DNA of 64,000 bases, taken from a bacterium (lineage in GTDB: Bacteria; Vulcanimicrobiota; Vulcanimicrobiia; Vulcanimicrobiales; Vulcanimicrobiaceae). The notes beneath the pieces are model-generated. The model ran no database searches and was not told where the DNA came from. It saw nothing but the letters and a program-made list of their open reading frames with translations. Within the stretch, counting starts at the first letter, position 1. Each line of letters opens with the position of its first letter. Of this stretch, positions 43,389 to 51,581 are shown in pieces. The stretch lies in assembly GCA_021805775.1 (NCBI GenBank), contig JAJZED010000006.1:1-64000 (forward strand), written 5' to 3'. A program made the translations under genes and the position numbers.

Positions 43389-44674
43389 TGAAGCGCCTTG
43401 CCCCGTTTGCGTTCGCCCTTGCCGTCGCATCGATCGGGACGCCGCTCGGCGTTCGTGCCGAGACTGGAAGCGGCCCTGCGGTAGTACCGGTTCGTCCGGT
43501 AACCTTCGTGCAGGTCGATCTTCGTGCCGGCCTCGACCGACAACGCGAGAGCGAGAACGGCATTGCGGCACTCGACGCGCGCCTGCTCGCGCGGACGCCG
43601 GTCGAAGCGGGCGGAGTCTCGCTGCCGCTGCAGGAAGCGATTCGCGCCGAGGGAGGCGATCTCAGCGTTCACGTACACGACGATCGGGTCGCAGTCGAGC
43701 TTGCCGGGCTCCCCGAGGCGATGCCGCGCCTCGTCGACGTCTTAGCGACGGCGATGAATGCACCGAAGTTTTCGCTTTCGGCACTGAGGGCGGCGCGTAA
43801 AGCACTGCTCGAGCGAATCGCGGATCGGCAGCAGAACAACTGGGACCTGGCGACCGAGATGCTGCGACGCTCGCTTGCCCGCACGGGAAATCTTGCGATG
43901 CCGCGCGACGGAACGCCGTTTTCGATCCAGCACCTCTCGATCGCTCAGGCGCAAATGTTTTATCGTTGGAATTATCGCCGTGGAGATCTCACCACCACGA
44001 TCGTCGGCGATGAAACGCCGGGGCTCGTTGCGGCGCTCGCACGGCTGGCGGCGGCGCTTCCGGGCGGTACGTCGCCGAAAGTGAGCTCTCCACCGTTATT
44101 CCTCGATGCCTCGAGCCTGATCTTACGCACGACGCGGCCGACGCTATCGACGATGATCGTCGCTTCGTTTCGCGCTCCTAAACCGACCTCGGCGGATTTT
44201 CCCGCAATGTTGGTCGAGGCGGCGTTGATGAAACGAATCCTCGCCGAGACGGCGGGGTTACCCAAAGGGCTCGATGCGTTCTACGTCAGCCGCTCGTACG
44301 GGGCTCGCTATCGCGCGCTCGGCGGTCGTCCGCAATTATTGCTCTACGCCTCGGGGGCGGTCGGACGCCCCGACCAACTCATCGGCGGAGCGCTCGCGCT
44401 TTCGCAGATGATCGGCGACGGCAAACTTCACGGGAATATCGATCGATTGAAGGCGCAGGCGATCGGCGATTTCGCGCGTGAGGAGAGCGATCCGCGCCTC
44501 CACTTGCGCTTGCTGCGCATCTATCGGCAAGCCGGCGGCACCGGCGATCCGGTCGCAAAAACCATCGCCGCAATTGCAAAAGTGAGCCCTGCGGATCTGG
44601 CGCGCGTCGCGAAGCGATATCTCGTCCATCCTACCATCGCCGTCGTACAGGGAAGCGACGGAAGCGGCTCCTGA
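43388..44674 (+). CDS. Exported M16-like protein lacking the zinc motif (second of a pair)
   Basis: A 428-residue exported protein (signal peptide to about residue 25) with the same two-domain M16 fold: VTFVQVDLRAG, DLSVHVHDDRVAVELAGLPEAMPRLVDVLA, FYRWNYRRGDLTTTIVGD and KVSPADLARVAKRYL. No HxxEH or reversed HxxEH is present (the region reads ENGIAALDARLLAR). It presumably forms a heterodimer with the preceding protein. Its last codons overlap the next gene in a CTGA junction. Confidence 0.72.
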   Translation: MKRLAPFAFALAVASIGTPLGVRAETGSGPAVVPVRPVTFVQVDLRAGLDRQRESENGIAALDARLLARTPVEAGGVSLPLQEAIRAEGGDLSVHVHDDRVAVELAGLPEAMPRLVDVLATAMNAPKFSLSALRAARKALLERIADRQQNNWDLATEMLRRSLARTGNLAMPRDGTPFSIQHLSIAQAQMFYRWNYRRGDLTTTIVGDETPGLVAALARLAAALPGGTSPKVSSPPLFLDASSLILRTTRPTLSTMIVASFRAPKPTSADFPAMLVEAALMKRILAETAGLPKGLDAFYVSRSYGARYRALGGRPQLLLYASGAVGRPDQLIGGALALSQMIGDGKLHGNIDRLKAQAIGDFAREESDPRLHLRLLRIYRQAGGTGDPVAKTIAAIAKVSPADLARVAKRYLVHPTIAVVQGSDGSGS

Positions 44675-45750
44675 AGCTCGCGCTCGTTCACGATTATCTC
44701 AATCAGCGCGGCGGGGCCGAGCGCGTCTTCGCGGTGCTCGCCGCGGCGTTTCCCGAAGCGCCGATCTATACGGCATTCTACGACGAGCAGAAGACCGGTG
44801 ATTGGTTTGTCGGGCGTACGATTCATCGGTCGTGGCTTTCGGGAATGCCGGGGATTCGCTCGCACTTTCGCTGGTACGCGCCCTTCTATCCCAACGCATT
44901 CGAGCGATTCGATTTTTCCGGCTACGATGCTGTTCTGAGTTCGACGTCGGCGTGGGCAAAGGGCGTGCGCGTCCCCCCGGGCTGCGTGCACCTGTGTTAT
45001 CTGCATTCGGTGAGCCGATTTCTCTTCGACTATGACGCCTATGTCGGCGGCCTCGGCGTCGGGTTTCTCGCTCGCCCGCTCGTGGCAGCGTTGACGCGCT
45101 GGGATCTTCGCGCCGCGCAACGCCCGACCGAAATACTGGCAAACTCCGCAACGACGGCGCAACGCGCGTTGAAATACTACGGTCGAACGATCGAGGTACT
45201 TCATCCGCCCGTCGATACCGACCGATTCGCGCAACGCCGCGATCCCGGCGAGGCATTTCTCGTCGTTGCCCGGATGCTTCCATACAAACGTATCGACTTG
45301 GCAATCGACGCCGCCCGCATCGCGGGATCGCCGCTGCGCATCGTCGGTGACGGCCCTATGCGAGCGGCGCTCGAACGGCGAGCGCAGGGAGCTCCGGTCA
45401 GCTTTCTCGGAGAACTTGGCGACCGCGCGATCGCCGACGAACTGGCCCGCGCGCGCGCGGTGATCGTGCCGGGAGTAGAGGATTTCGGTCTCATGCCGTT
45501 AGAAGCGGCAGCGAGCGGGACGCCGAGTATCGCGTACCGAGCGGGCGGTGCGACCGAAAGTATCGTCGAAGGCTTGACCGGGACGTTCTTCGATCGCCCC
45601 GAAGCGAAAGATCTCGCCGCGACGCTGAAAAACTTCGATGCCGACGCTTTCGACGAGAAAAAAATGCGAGCGCATGCCGCAGGTTTCTCAAATCGAGCTT
45701 TCGTTGAAAAAATCCGCGCCCATCTCACCGCTTTGGTCGATGCTCGCTAA
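44671..45750 (+). CDS. GT4-family glycosyltransferase with a CTG start
   Basis: A 359-residue GT-B glycosyltransferase: KLALVHDYLNQRGGAERVFAVLAAAFP (donor-side Rossmann start), CYLHSVSRFLFDYDAY, VLHPPVDTDRF, FLVVARMLPYKRIDLAIDA and EDFGLMPLEAAASGTPSIAYRAGGATE with the EX7E pair. It probably adds mannose or a similar sugar to an envelope glycan. The fold requires residues encoded before the first in-frame GTG (44734), and no ATG, GTG or TTG precedes them back to a stop near 44479. CTG at 44671, overlapping the previous stop as CTGA, is therefore the likely start. Confidence 0.88.
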   Translation: MKLALVHDYLNQRGGAERVFAVLAAAFPEAPIYTAFYDEQKTGDWFVGRTIHRSWLSGMPGIRSHFRWYAPFYPNAFERFDFSGYDAVLSSTSAWAKGVRVPPGCVHLCYLHSVSRFLFDYDAYVGGLGVGFLARPLVAALTRWDLRAAQRPTEILANSATTAQRALKYYGRTIEVLHPPVDTDRFAQRRDPGEAFLVVARMLPYKRIDLAIDAARIAGSPLRIVGDGPMRAALERRAQGAPVSFLGELGDRAIADELARARAVIVPGVEDFGLMPLEAAASGTPSIAYRAGGATESIVEGLTGTFFDRPEAKDLAATLKNFDADAFDEKKMRAHAAGFSNRAFVEKIRAHLTALVDAR

Positions 45751-46894
45751 TATATTTCCACGGCACCCGGCGATCGCAGCGAATCTCCCGTACGCGGTTC
45801 TGCCTGTCTATAACGAACGTCGCGGCGGTTTTGCGCGGCTCCGTGGCGAGCGCGTCGCAATCTATTGGCCGCATGGCTTCGGCGACTGGGTACACTTTGG
45901 TTTCGTTGCTCCGATGCTCTCGTCGGAGAATGCATACGCGATCTTTCGCCTCGGCGACGATTACAGCGCGCTTTTTTGCGGCGAGCAGCCCGTCGGTTCG
46001 TTCCCGTCGGGGATCCGCACGCTCGTCGATGGATCGGCGTTGGGGGCTCCGCACCTCGGCCTGAACTGGAAGCGCTTGTCGGGCAAACGAGAGCGCGTCG
46101 CTTTGCCCGGCGAACTTCCGAAAGCCTTTGCCGACTTCGCTCCGACTGCACTGCTCTATTCCGACTATCCGGAACCGGAGGGGCGGCTCGCCTTCCCATT
46201 TCATACCAAGGCGCGAGCGCTCGCTCGATGCCTGGTGGATGAAGCGCGCCTCGCTCGTTTCGATCTCGCGCGCCCGTTGCCGCAAGCGTTACGGTTCACC
46301 GTTTCGGCGGCCGTACAACGGCGATTCGACGATGAACTCGCGCGATATATCGCGCCGCAGGAGCGGCTACTACTCGTGGCGATAAGCGGCCATACCTTTC
46401 CCGGAAAAACCTGGCCGAGCGAGGACGCGCGAGCCTTTGTCGAACTCGTCGGCAAGCACGATCCACGGATTCGCGTAGTGCTACTCGATGCGCTCGGCGA
46501 TCCGAACGACGGTTGGCATCAGCGCCCGAACGTGATTTCTTTTCGGAGCCTCGTCGCCGGATTCGAGGAACCGTTCGCCGTGTTGTTTCTTGCGTTGATG
46601 GCGCGTCTCCACGCTTGCATCGGCGTTCCTTCGGGGCCGCTGCATGCCGTTGCCGCGCGTGGGGGTATTCCGCTAGTCGGCCTGTGGTTCGCACACTATC
46701 CGACGTGGTACGACGAACCGAATCAGCTCGCGTTGCATCTCGTCGGCGCAGGGCCGATCGCGCGCGGGCTTCACTTGCGGCCTGCCTCGACGACCCTTCC
46801 GACGAGCCTGGAACACCGTATCGAAGCGGTCGAGACGGAGCGAATTTCCCCCGAGCGCGTTCTCGATGCGCTGCGGCGCCTCGGTGCGATTTAG
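45740..46894 (+). CDS. GT9-like (heptosyltransferase-type) protein
   Basis: A 384-residue protein with GT-B features of the ADP-heptose transferase group: IYWPHGFGDWVHFGFVAPML near the N-terminus, LLVAISGHTFPGKTWPSEDARAFVELV and VPSGPLHAVAARGGIPLVGLW, matching the usual (D)SGPxHLAAAxGxPxVxLxG. It likely adds a sugar to a surface glycan beside the preceding glycosyltransferase. ATG at 45740 overlaps that gene by 11 bases; earlier starts are possible but would enlarge the overlap. It is convergent with the CPBP gene by four bases. Confidence 0.7.
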   Translation: MLANIFPRHPAIAANLPYAVLPVYNERRGGFARLRGERVAIYWPHGFGDWVHFGFVAPMLSSENAYAIFRLGDDYSALFCGEQPVGSFPSGIRTLVDGSALGAPHLGLNWKRLSGKRERVALPGELPKAFADFAPTALLYSDYPEPEGRLAFPFHTKARALARCLVDEARLARFDLARPLPQALRFTVSAAVQRRFDDELARYIAPQERLLLVAISGHTFPGKTWPSEDARAFVELVGKHDPRIRVVLLDALGDPNDGWHQRPNVISFRSLVAGFEEPFAVLFLALMARLHACIGVPSGPLHAVAARGGIPLVGLWFAHYPTWYDEPNQLALHLVGAGPIARGLHLRPASTTLPTSLEHRIEAVETERISPERVLDALRRLGAI

Positions 46895-47670
46895 TGCGTT
46901 CTTAGCGTCGTTATCGCCGTGAAGGCGATAGCATTAAACGAGGCGTGCGTCAGCATCGATACGACGAGATTTCGGGAGCGATAATAGACGGTTGCGAGGA
47001 CGAAACCGACGAGGGTGAGCGGAAGGAAAAGTTCGAGATCGCCGTGCGCCGCTCCGAACAGGAGCGAACTAAAGATCGCACCGACCCAAAAATTTCCGTA
47101 CCGTAGCCCAAGGTTGAAAAGAAAACCTCGAAAAATCATCTCCTCCGCGATCGGAGCGACGACGACGCCGTAAAGGACGAAGGCGATGAGTACCGGCGTG
47201 TGTCGGATGTTTTCGAACATCTTCGCTACGTCTTGCATGTGATGGGGATGATGCGAGAGATGTTCCACGAGGATTGAGCCGCCGTCTCCGACGAGAATCG
47301 CGGCCGCCACTCCACCGATAACGTACAGCAGCGCGCGAGATGAGGGCATCCGCAGGCCGAGCTGCTCCCACGAATAGAGCGAGACGCGCGGCAGCATCGC
47401 CATTAAAACGAAGATCGGCGGCAGTTCGAAGGCAAGCTGAACGAAGAGAACGGCGGTGACGGGCAGTTTTTTTGGAGAATGCGCCAGCACCGAAATTATC
47501 GACGGGTCGACGAGAATAAAAACAATAAGTGCGAGAACTGCACAGACGACGGCCAAACCGATCAGGCCAAAGACGAGTAACGCGACCGAGGAGCCTTTAA
47601 AAGCCCCTTCGCGCCAATGCGTCGGCCAACCGGGCGAAACTATCGATGTCGAGTCGTTCTCCGCGTTCAT
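46891..47670 (-). CDS. CPBP-family intramembrane metalloprotease
   Basis: A 259-residue membrane protein with about seven helices and the CPBP (Rce1-like) motifs: APIAEEMIFRGFLFNLG (EExxxR), SSLLFGAAHGDL (FxxxH) and MLTHASFNAI (HxxxN/D). It cleaves peptides in the membrane; substrate unknown. The ATG at 47670 gives a 73-base overlap with rsmA, an unusually long overlap, but no later start codon precedes the first helix. Confidence 0.85.
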   Translation of the reverse strand: MNAENDSTSIVSPGWPTHWREGAFKGSSVALLVFGLIGLAVVCAVLALIVFILVDPSIISVLAHSPKKLPVTAVLFVQLAFELPPIFVLMAMLPRVSLYSWEQLGLRMPSSRALLYVIGGVAAAILVGDGGSILVEHLSHHPHHMQDVAKMFENIRHTPVLIAFVLYGVVVAPIAEEMIFRGFLFNLGLRYGNFWVGAIFSSLLFGAAHGDLELFLPLTLVGFVLATVYYRSRNLVVSMLTHASFNAIAFTAITTLRTH

Positions 47671-48421
47671 CTTCGTCGATTCCAGCCGTTTGCATGGCGG
47701 TAAGTATCTCGGCTCGCTCGACGGAGAGCGCACGCGAGAGCGAGTTTGCTAAGGTCTTCCGGCGATACGCGAACGATCCGCGGACAACCTTCTCGAAGAG
47801 CGCCGAGTCGATCGGTTCGACCAAGGCCCGCGCGCGACGGTTTAACACGATGACCGTCGAATCGACTTTCGGGCGTGGGTAGAACGCACCGGGACCGAGC
47901 GTAAGCGCGCGTTCGATCGTCATGGCATTGCTCACGGCGATGGTAAGGCTACCGTATGCCGGCGTACCGGGTTTGGCAAGCAGCCGGTCGGCGACATCTT
48001 TTTGGATCATCGCGACGATGCGTTGCGGCCCATCGGCGAGTTGCGCGAGCTGTACCAAGAGCGGCGTCGCGATGTTGTACGGCAAATTGCCGGCGACGTG
48101 CCAGCGCCGGTATTCGCGCTCGGGCCACCGGTAGGTTAACGCGTCGGCCTCGATGATATCGACTGACGCGAGATCGTCGCGTTGCCGTAGCAGCGCAACT
48201 AAATCGCGATCGATCTCCAGGGCGCGGACGTTGGCGGCATCGCGCGCTAGCGCTACAGTGAGCGCTCCCGTTCCGGGGCCTACCTCAACGATATATTCCG
48301 GAGCGTCGGAACGCGCGAGGTCCGCAATGCGTATGCAGAGCGATTCGTCGAGCAGAAAATTTTGTCCGAAACGTTTTTTAGGGTGTAACCCCGCCGCGTT
48401 GAGTAGGCCGCGCGCACTCAC
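47597..48421 (-). CDS. rsmA: 16S rRNA (adenine1518/1519-N6)-dimethyltransferase
   Basis: A 274-residue RsmA/KsgA: HPKKRFGQNFLLDE, YIVEVGPGTGALTVALA (SAM motif I), VRALEIDRDLV, VAGNLPYNIATPLL (catalytic NLPY), YPRPKVDSTVI and FAYRRKTLANSL. It dimethylates two adenines in helix 45 during small-subunit assembly. The GTG at 48421 overlaps the stop of the 3D-domain gene (GTGA) and sits about 11 codons before the conserved HPKKRFGQNF. Confidence 0.96.
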   Translation of the reverse strand: MSARGLLNAAGLHPKKRFGQNFLLDESLCIRIADLARSDAPEYIVEVGPGTGALTVALARDAANVRALEIDRDLVALLRQRDDLASVDIIEADALTYRWPEREYRRWHVAGNLPYNIATPLLVQLAQLADGPQRIVAMIQKDVADRLLAKPGTPAYGSLTIAVSNAMTIERALTLGPGAFYPRPKVDSTVIVLNRRARALVEPIDSALFEKVVRGSFAYRRKTLANSLSRALSVERAEILTAMQTAGIDEDERGERLDIDSFARLADALARRGF

Positions 48422-49437
48422 CCTTTGATGGCGAAGACGACGATCTTCCGGCGCCCGAAGTCCATCGCCGCGCGCTGGGAGTCGAATCCAAGATCGATGC
48501 GATGGCCGACGATCGCGCCGCCGGTATCGCCGGCGACGGCGTATCCGTAGCCGGGAATAAAGAGTTTCGTTCCCAAGGGAATGACGCGCGGATCGACGGC
48601 GACGATGCCGTGACCGGCACGCTCGCCGGTCGCGGTAATGCCGCTGCAACCGGTACACCACGGCGTATAGGCCGTGGCGACCATGCTGATGGCGTGAACG
48701 GCGCGCAACTGCATGCTGCCGATACTCCGAGCCGTGTAATTCGAGAACGCGCCGATATCTCCGACTCCGTCAAGAACGATGCGCGGGTGCGCCGGGCGCA
48801 CGGTCGTCGATGAAAGCGCTATCCGGCGTACGATGCCGTTCGGATACTTGAAGTAGCGATAGTCAACTCGTCGTTCGCCGATCGAACCATCGGCAACGAT
48901 TTTACGCGCGCCGACGCGCATGTTCGTATCCATGCGGTGGATCGTTCCGACGCGCACCGGCAAGAGCACGGTACGATCCCATGCAACGATATGAAGGAGT
49001 CGAATGCGCGAACCGTCGTGCAGCGTCGTGCCGAGCGAGGGAAATACCTTATCGAATTTCCCGATCTTGACGCCTTGCATCGAAAGAAACGAACCTACGT
49101 CCTGTGCCGTCGTTGTAAGCCGCTCTACCGAGGCTCCATTCAAAAACGTGACGTGAATCGCACGCCGATAGATAATCGTCGCGCCGTTGCTAAGCGGAGC
49201 GGCCGGTGCGGGCACGACTTCGTCGCCGGGCGCAACGTGAATGCCGCGCTCGATGAGGAATTGGCCCACATTCGCGGCGGTGCTTTGGTATGGCATGCTC
49301 CGCGAGCCGTTCTCGAAGGTGACGGCATAGGTGGTGGGCTCCGCAGCGCGCACGGCCGTGGTCGGCGCGATGAGGGAGGCCCCCAGGGCGAAGCTTGCTC
49401 CAAGCAAGCCTACGAAAATGAGATGGAGTCGGCGCAT
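48418..49437 (-). CDS. Exported DUF348/G5/3D-domain cell-wall protein
   Basis: A 339-residue secreted protein. Signal peptide (MRRLHLIFVGLLGASFALG...), two DUF348-like ubiquitin-fold units (VTFENGSRSMPYQSTAANVGQFLIERG and VTFLNGASVERLTTTAQDVGSFLSMQG), a G5-like region and a C-terminal 3D domain. The latter has ATAYTPWCTGC, GIVAVDPRVIPLGTKLFIPGYG, AGDTGGAIVGHRIDL, carrying the three aspartates of an MltA-like double-psi barrel. It probably cleaves or binds peptidoglycan. Its family (YabE/Rpf-like) precedes rsmA in many Gram-positives, the same order as here. Confidence 0.9.
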   Translation of the reverse strand: MRRLHLIFVGLLGASFALGASLIAPTTAVRAAEPTTYAVTFENGSRSMPYQSTAANVGQFLIERGIHVAPGDEVVPAPAAPLSNGATIIYRRAIHVTFLNGASVERLTTTAQDVGSFLSMQGVKIGKFDKVFPSLGTTLHDGSRIRLLHIVAWDRTVLLPVRVGTIHRMDTNMRVGARKIVADGSIGERRVDYRYFKYPNGIVRRIALSSTTVRPAHPRIVLDGVGDIGAFSNYTARSIGSMQLRAVHAISMVATAYTPWCTGCSGITATGERAGHGIVAVDPRVIPLGTKLFIPGYGYAVAGDTGGAIVGHRIDLGFDSQRAAMDFGRRKIVVFAIKG

Positions 49438-49816
49438 GGGCCTTCGTCCTATCAACCGCGTTCCTTTCGCGTGCGGGCGTCTTGCAGGCACGGTGTCGCA
49501 CATGTATCGTGCGGCGGTGGCGAGCAAGGGCGCCGGTCGTTTATGGAGTGGTGGTTGACGGACCCCTCGAGACCATGGAGGGGAAACGCCAAGGATCGGG
49601 GCGGATCACTGCAAGAAATTTCGATTGGGGGAAGCAGTGGGTTCCGCTCGGATGGGCCGCAGGGCGGCCGGGTCGGGCAAAGTGGCCGTCGACCGGGCGG
49701 ACTATAGCATGCCGCCTCCGCGAGGCTCCTATGCTAAAAGTCGGTTTGAAGAAGGGTGTACCTTGTGTTGGGCCCATAAAGGCCCGGGGTACGCCGAGTG
49801 GAATCCGAGCTCGGCG
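49438..49816. other. Divergent intergenic region, no gene found
   Basis: This stretch separates the minus-strand wall hydrolase from the plus-strand glycosyltransferase. Overlapping frames exist on both strands but none has family features or a ribosome site. Apart from a nested hairpin at 49705-49736 no known riboswitch or RNA gene could be recognised; promoters for both genes should lie here. Confidence 0.5.
49705..49736 (+). repeat. Nested hairpin upstream of a glycosyltransferase gene
   Basis: TAGCAT (49705-49710) pairs with ATGCTA (49731-49736). Inside it GCCTC-CGC-GAGGC (49714-49726) forms a perfect second stem. No U-run follows, so it is not a terminator; it lies about 80 bases before the ATG at 49817 and may be a leader structure or a palindromic operator. 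Confidence 0.45.
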
Positions 49817-50950
49817 ATGTTGAGGGTCGGGCTCTTTACGGAAGTCTATCATCCGGTGGTCAACGGGGTCGTGACCGCCGTCGATACGCTGCGCACATTC
49901 CTCACCGAATTAGGGCACGAAGTCACGGTCTTTACTCCGCGCCATCCCGAGGCACGCTACGATGCCGGGGTAGTCCGCATTCCGTCGCTTCCTCTGCCGA
50001 CTCAGAGCGACTACCGGCTCACCGTCCCCGTGCTGCGACGCAGCGAGATCGCCCATCGCGTCGCACGACTCGACGTTCTACATCTCCACTCGCCCTTCGT
50101 TACCGGCTGGATGGGCCTACGCTACGCCCGTCGCTACGGGCACCCGACCGTCTACACGTATCACACGCAACTGGAAGCTTACGCGCACTACGTCCCGTTC
50201 GAAGCGCGTGCAACGCGGTACGCAGCCTCGGAGCTGACGCGCCGTTTTGCAAACGCCGTTGCCGCCGTTACCGTCCCGACCGTAGCGATGGAGTCTCGAC
50301 TACGCGAATTGGGGGTCGATGGGCGGATCGAAGTGCTGCCCAGTGGCATAGACGTCGATTTTTTCTCGCGCGGCCGTCGCCGCGAAGAGCTGCGCGAGCG
50401 AATGGGCGCGCACGCGGAGGATCGGCTCTACCTCGCAGTCGGGCGGCTCGCTATAGAAAAAAATCTCGATATGGTGATCGACGCGCTCGCCGCGGTTCGC
50501 TCTCCGAACGTGCGCATCGCGTTCGTCGGCGACGGCCCGGAACGGGAGGCACTGGAGGCGCTCGTGCGCGAGCGTGCGCTGCAAGAACGCGTGCGTTTCC
50601 TCGGAGCTCTCCCGCGCACGTCGCTCCCCGATTTCTATGCCAGTGCCGACGCCTTTCTCTTTCCGAGCCTCACCGAGACGCAGGGACTGGTACAAGTCGA
50701 GGCGCTCGCTGCGGGCTTGCCGGTTTTTGCCGCCGATTCGCCGCAGAATCGCGACGTACTCGGGGGCTGTGCGCGCCTGCTCGCACCGGTAGCGGGCAGT
50801 TTTTCCGCGGCGATGGATGCCGAGGTGCCGGCGGTCGTTACGCGCGAGGAGATGCTTGCCGCCGCCCGTCGCTTCGATGCCCGAGGCCTCGCCGCTCGTT
50901 GCGTCGAGATCTACCAAGAGGCGATCGCGAGGCTCGCGACGCCGGCTTGA
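49817..50950 (+). CDS. GT4-family glycosyltransferase (MgtA/PimB-like)
   Basis: A 377-residue GT-B enzyme: LRVGLFTEVYHPVVNGVVTAVDTL, VTVFTPRHP, LHLHSPFVTGWMGLRYARRYG, VYTYHTQLEAYAHYVPF, VLPSGIDVDFF, YLAVGRLAIEKNLDMVIDAL and FPSLTETQGLVQVEALAAGLPVFAAD with the EX7E pair. This pattern is usual in enzymes that glycosylate membrane lipids (mannosyl- or glucosyl-diacylglycerol, phosphoinositides). Acceptor and sugar are not readable. The ATG at 49817 begins directly at the family start. Confidence 0.88.
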   Translation: MLRVGLFTEVYHPVVNGVVTAVDTLRTFLTELGHEVTVFTPRHPEARYDAGVVRIPSLPLPTQSDYRLTVPVLRRSEIAHRVARLDVLHLHSPFVTGWMGLRYARRYGHPTVYTYHTQLEAYAHYVPFEARATRYAASELTRRFANAVAAVTVPTVAMESRLRELGVDGRIEVLPSGIDVDFFSRGRRREELRERMGAHAEDRLYLAVGRLAIEKNLDMVIDALAAVRSPNVRIAFVGDGPEREALEALVRERALQERVRFLGALPRTSLPDFYASADAFLFPSLTETQGLVQVEALAAGLPVFAADSPQNRDVLGGCARLLAPVAGSFSAAMDAEVPAVVTREEMLAAARRFDARGLAARCVEIYQEAIARLATPA

Positions 50951-50976
50951 CAGCGAACGTATGTTCGATATATGCT
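50947..50976 (+). promoter_or_regulatory. Promoter with LexA-type operator
   Basis: TTGACA (50947-50952) and TATATG (50969-50974, spacing 16) or TATGCT (50971-50976, spacing 18) form a near-consensus promoter. Between them lies CGAACGTATGTTCG (50954-50967), which fits the Gram-positive SOS box CGAAC-N4-GTTCG. A repressor there would block RNA polymerase. The gene at 50994 starts about 18 bases later. Confidence 0.6.
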
Positions 50977-50993
50977 GACCGTGAGGTCCATGC

Positions 50994-51410
50994 ATGCGTA
51001 ATACGTCGCTTCACCGGGTTCAAGTCGACTACGGCTACGCGGCCGCAGCGACGGGTAACGCCGTCCTCATCGCTCGAATCCGGCGCGGTCGGGGCGCGCA
51101 CTTGGTGCGCGTTCCGTTCTCCATCGCCGCGCCGGAAGAGTGCGCCGAACGCTCGGCAGCCTACGGGGCACTCCTCGCGCTGCTCGATGCCTTACGCGGT
51201 TTCGGCCATAGCATCGCAACGGTGCGCGTGCCCGATCGTGAGTTGCTCGACGACTTGCGAGAGCACCGCGCGCTCCCGTACCCTCTCCATCGAGCGTATA
51301 TCTATCTGCTCTGCTCTCTGCGGGCGACGCCGACCTTCGCGCTTGAAACCGGGCGCGCCGAGGATCTTTCCGAACTCGCGCGCGCCGAGCTATCGCGCAT
51401 CGCGGCGTAG
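50994..51410 (+). CDS. Small protein under a LexA-like operator, perhaps RNase H-like fold
   Basis: A 138-residue soluble protein. Alternating strands near the N-terminus (VQVDYGYAAAATGNAVLIARI, GAHLVRVPF) then ECAERSAAYGALLALLDALRGFG and TVRVPDRELLDDLREH give a strand-strand-strand-helix-strand order with a conserved-looking Glu in the helix. This is reminiscent of RNase HI-like folds, but the catalytic carboxylates are not convincing. The promoter carries a CGAAC-N4-GTTCG box, so damage-inducible expression is likely. Family not recognised. Confidence 0.6.
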   Translation: MRNTSLHRVQVDYGYAAAATGNAVLIARIRRGRGAHLVRVPFSIAAPEECAERSAAYGALLALLDALRGFGHSIATVRVPDRELLDDLREHRALPYPLHRAYIYLLCSLRATPTFALETGRAEDLSELARAELSRIAA

Positions 51411-51463
51411 ATCGGCCGTTCGGGAGCGCGCGCTCTTCTTTTATAGATCGTTCCGCGTGGCGC

Positions 51464-51493
51464 TTGAAGGGAGCATCGATCCCGTGCTATAAC
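51464..51493 (+). promoter_or_regulatory. Likely rho promoter
   Basis: TTGAAG (51464-51469) and TATAAC (51488-51493) are separated by 18 bases. A small stem GAGTC-GTTATT-GACTC (51509-51524) follows in the roughly 80-base leader, where rho is often autoregulated by attenuation. Confidence 0.45.
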
Positions 51494-51581
51494 CTCTCTG
51501 GTGCCGTTGAGTCGTTATTGACTCGCCCGGCCCAATCTATTCCCTCCCGCTCACACTCACCCACCGTCGCGGCGTAGCCCG

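Noticed and set aside
49560-49740. Possible riboswitch (for example c-di-AMP type) before the 3D-domain wall hydrolase
   Set aside because: Such genes often have one, but none of the conserved ydaO-type blocks could be found on the minus strand.
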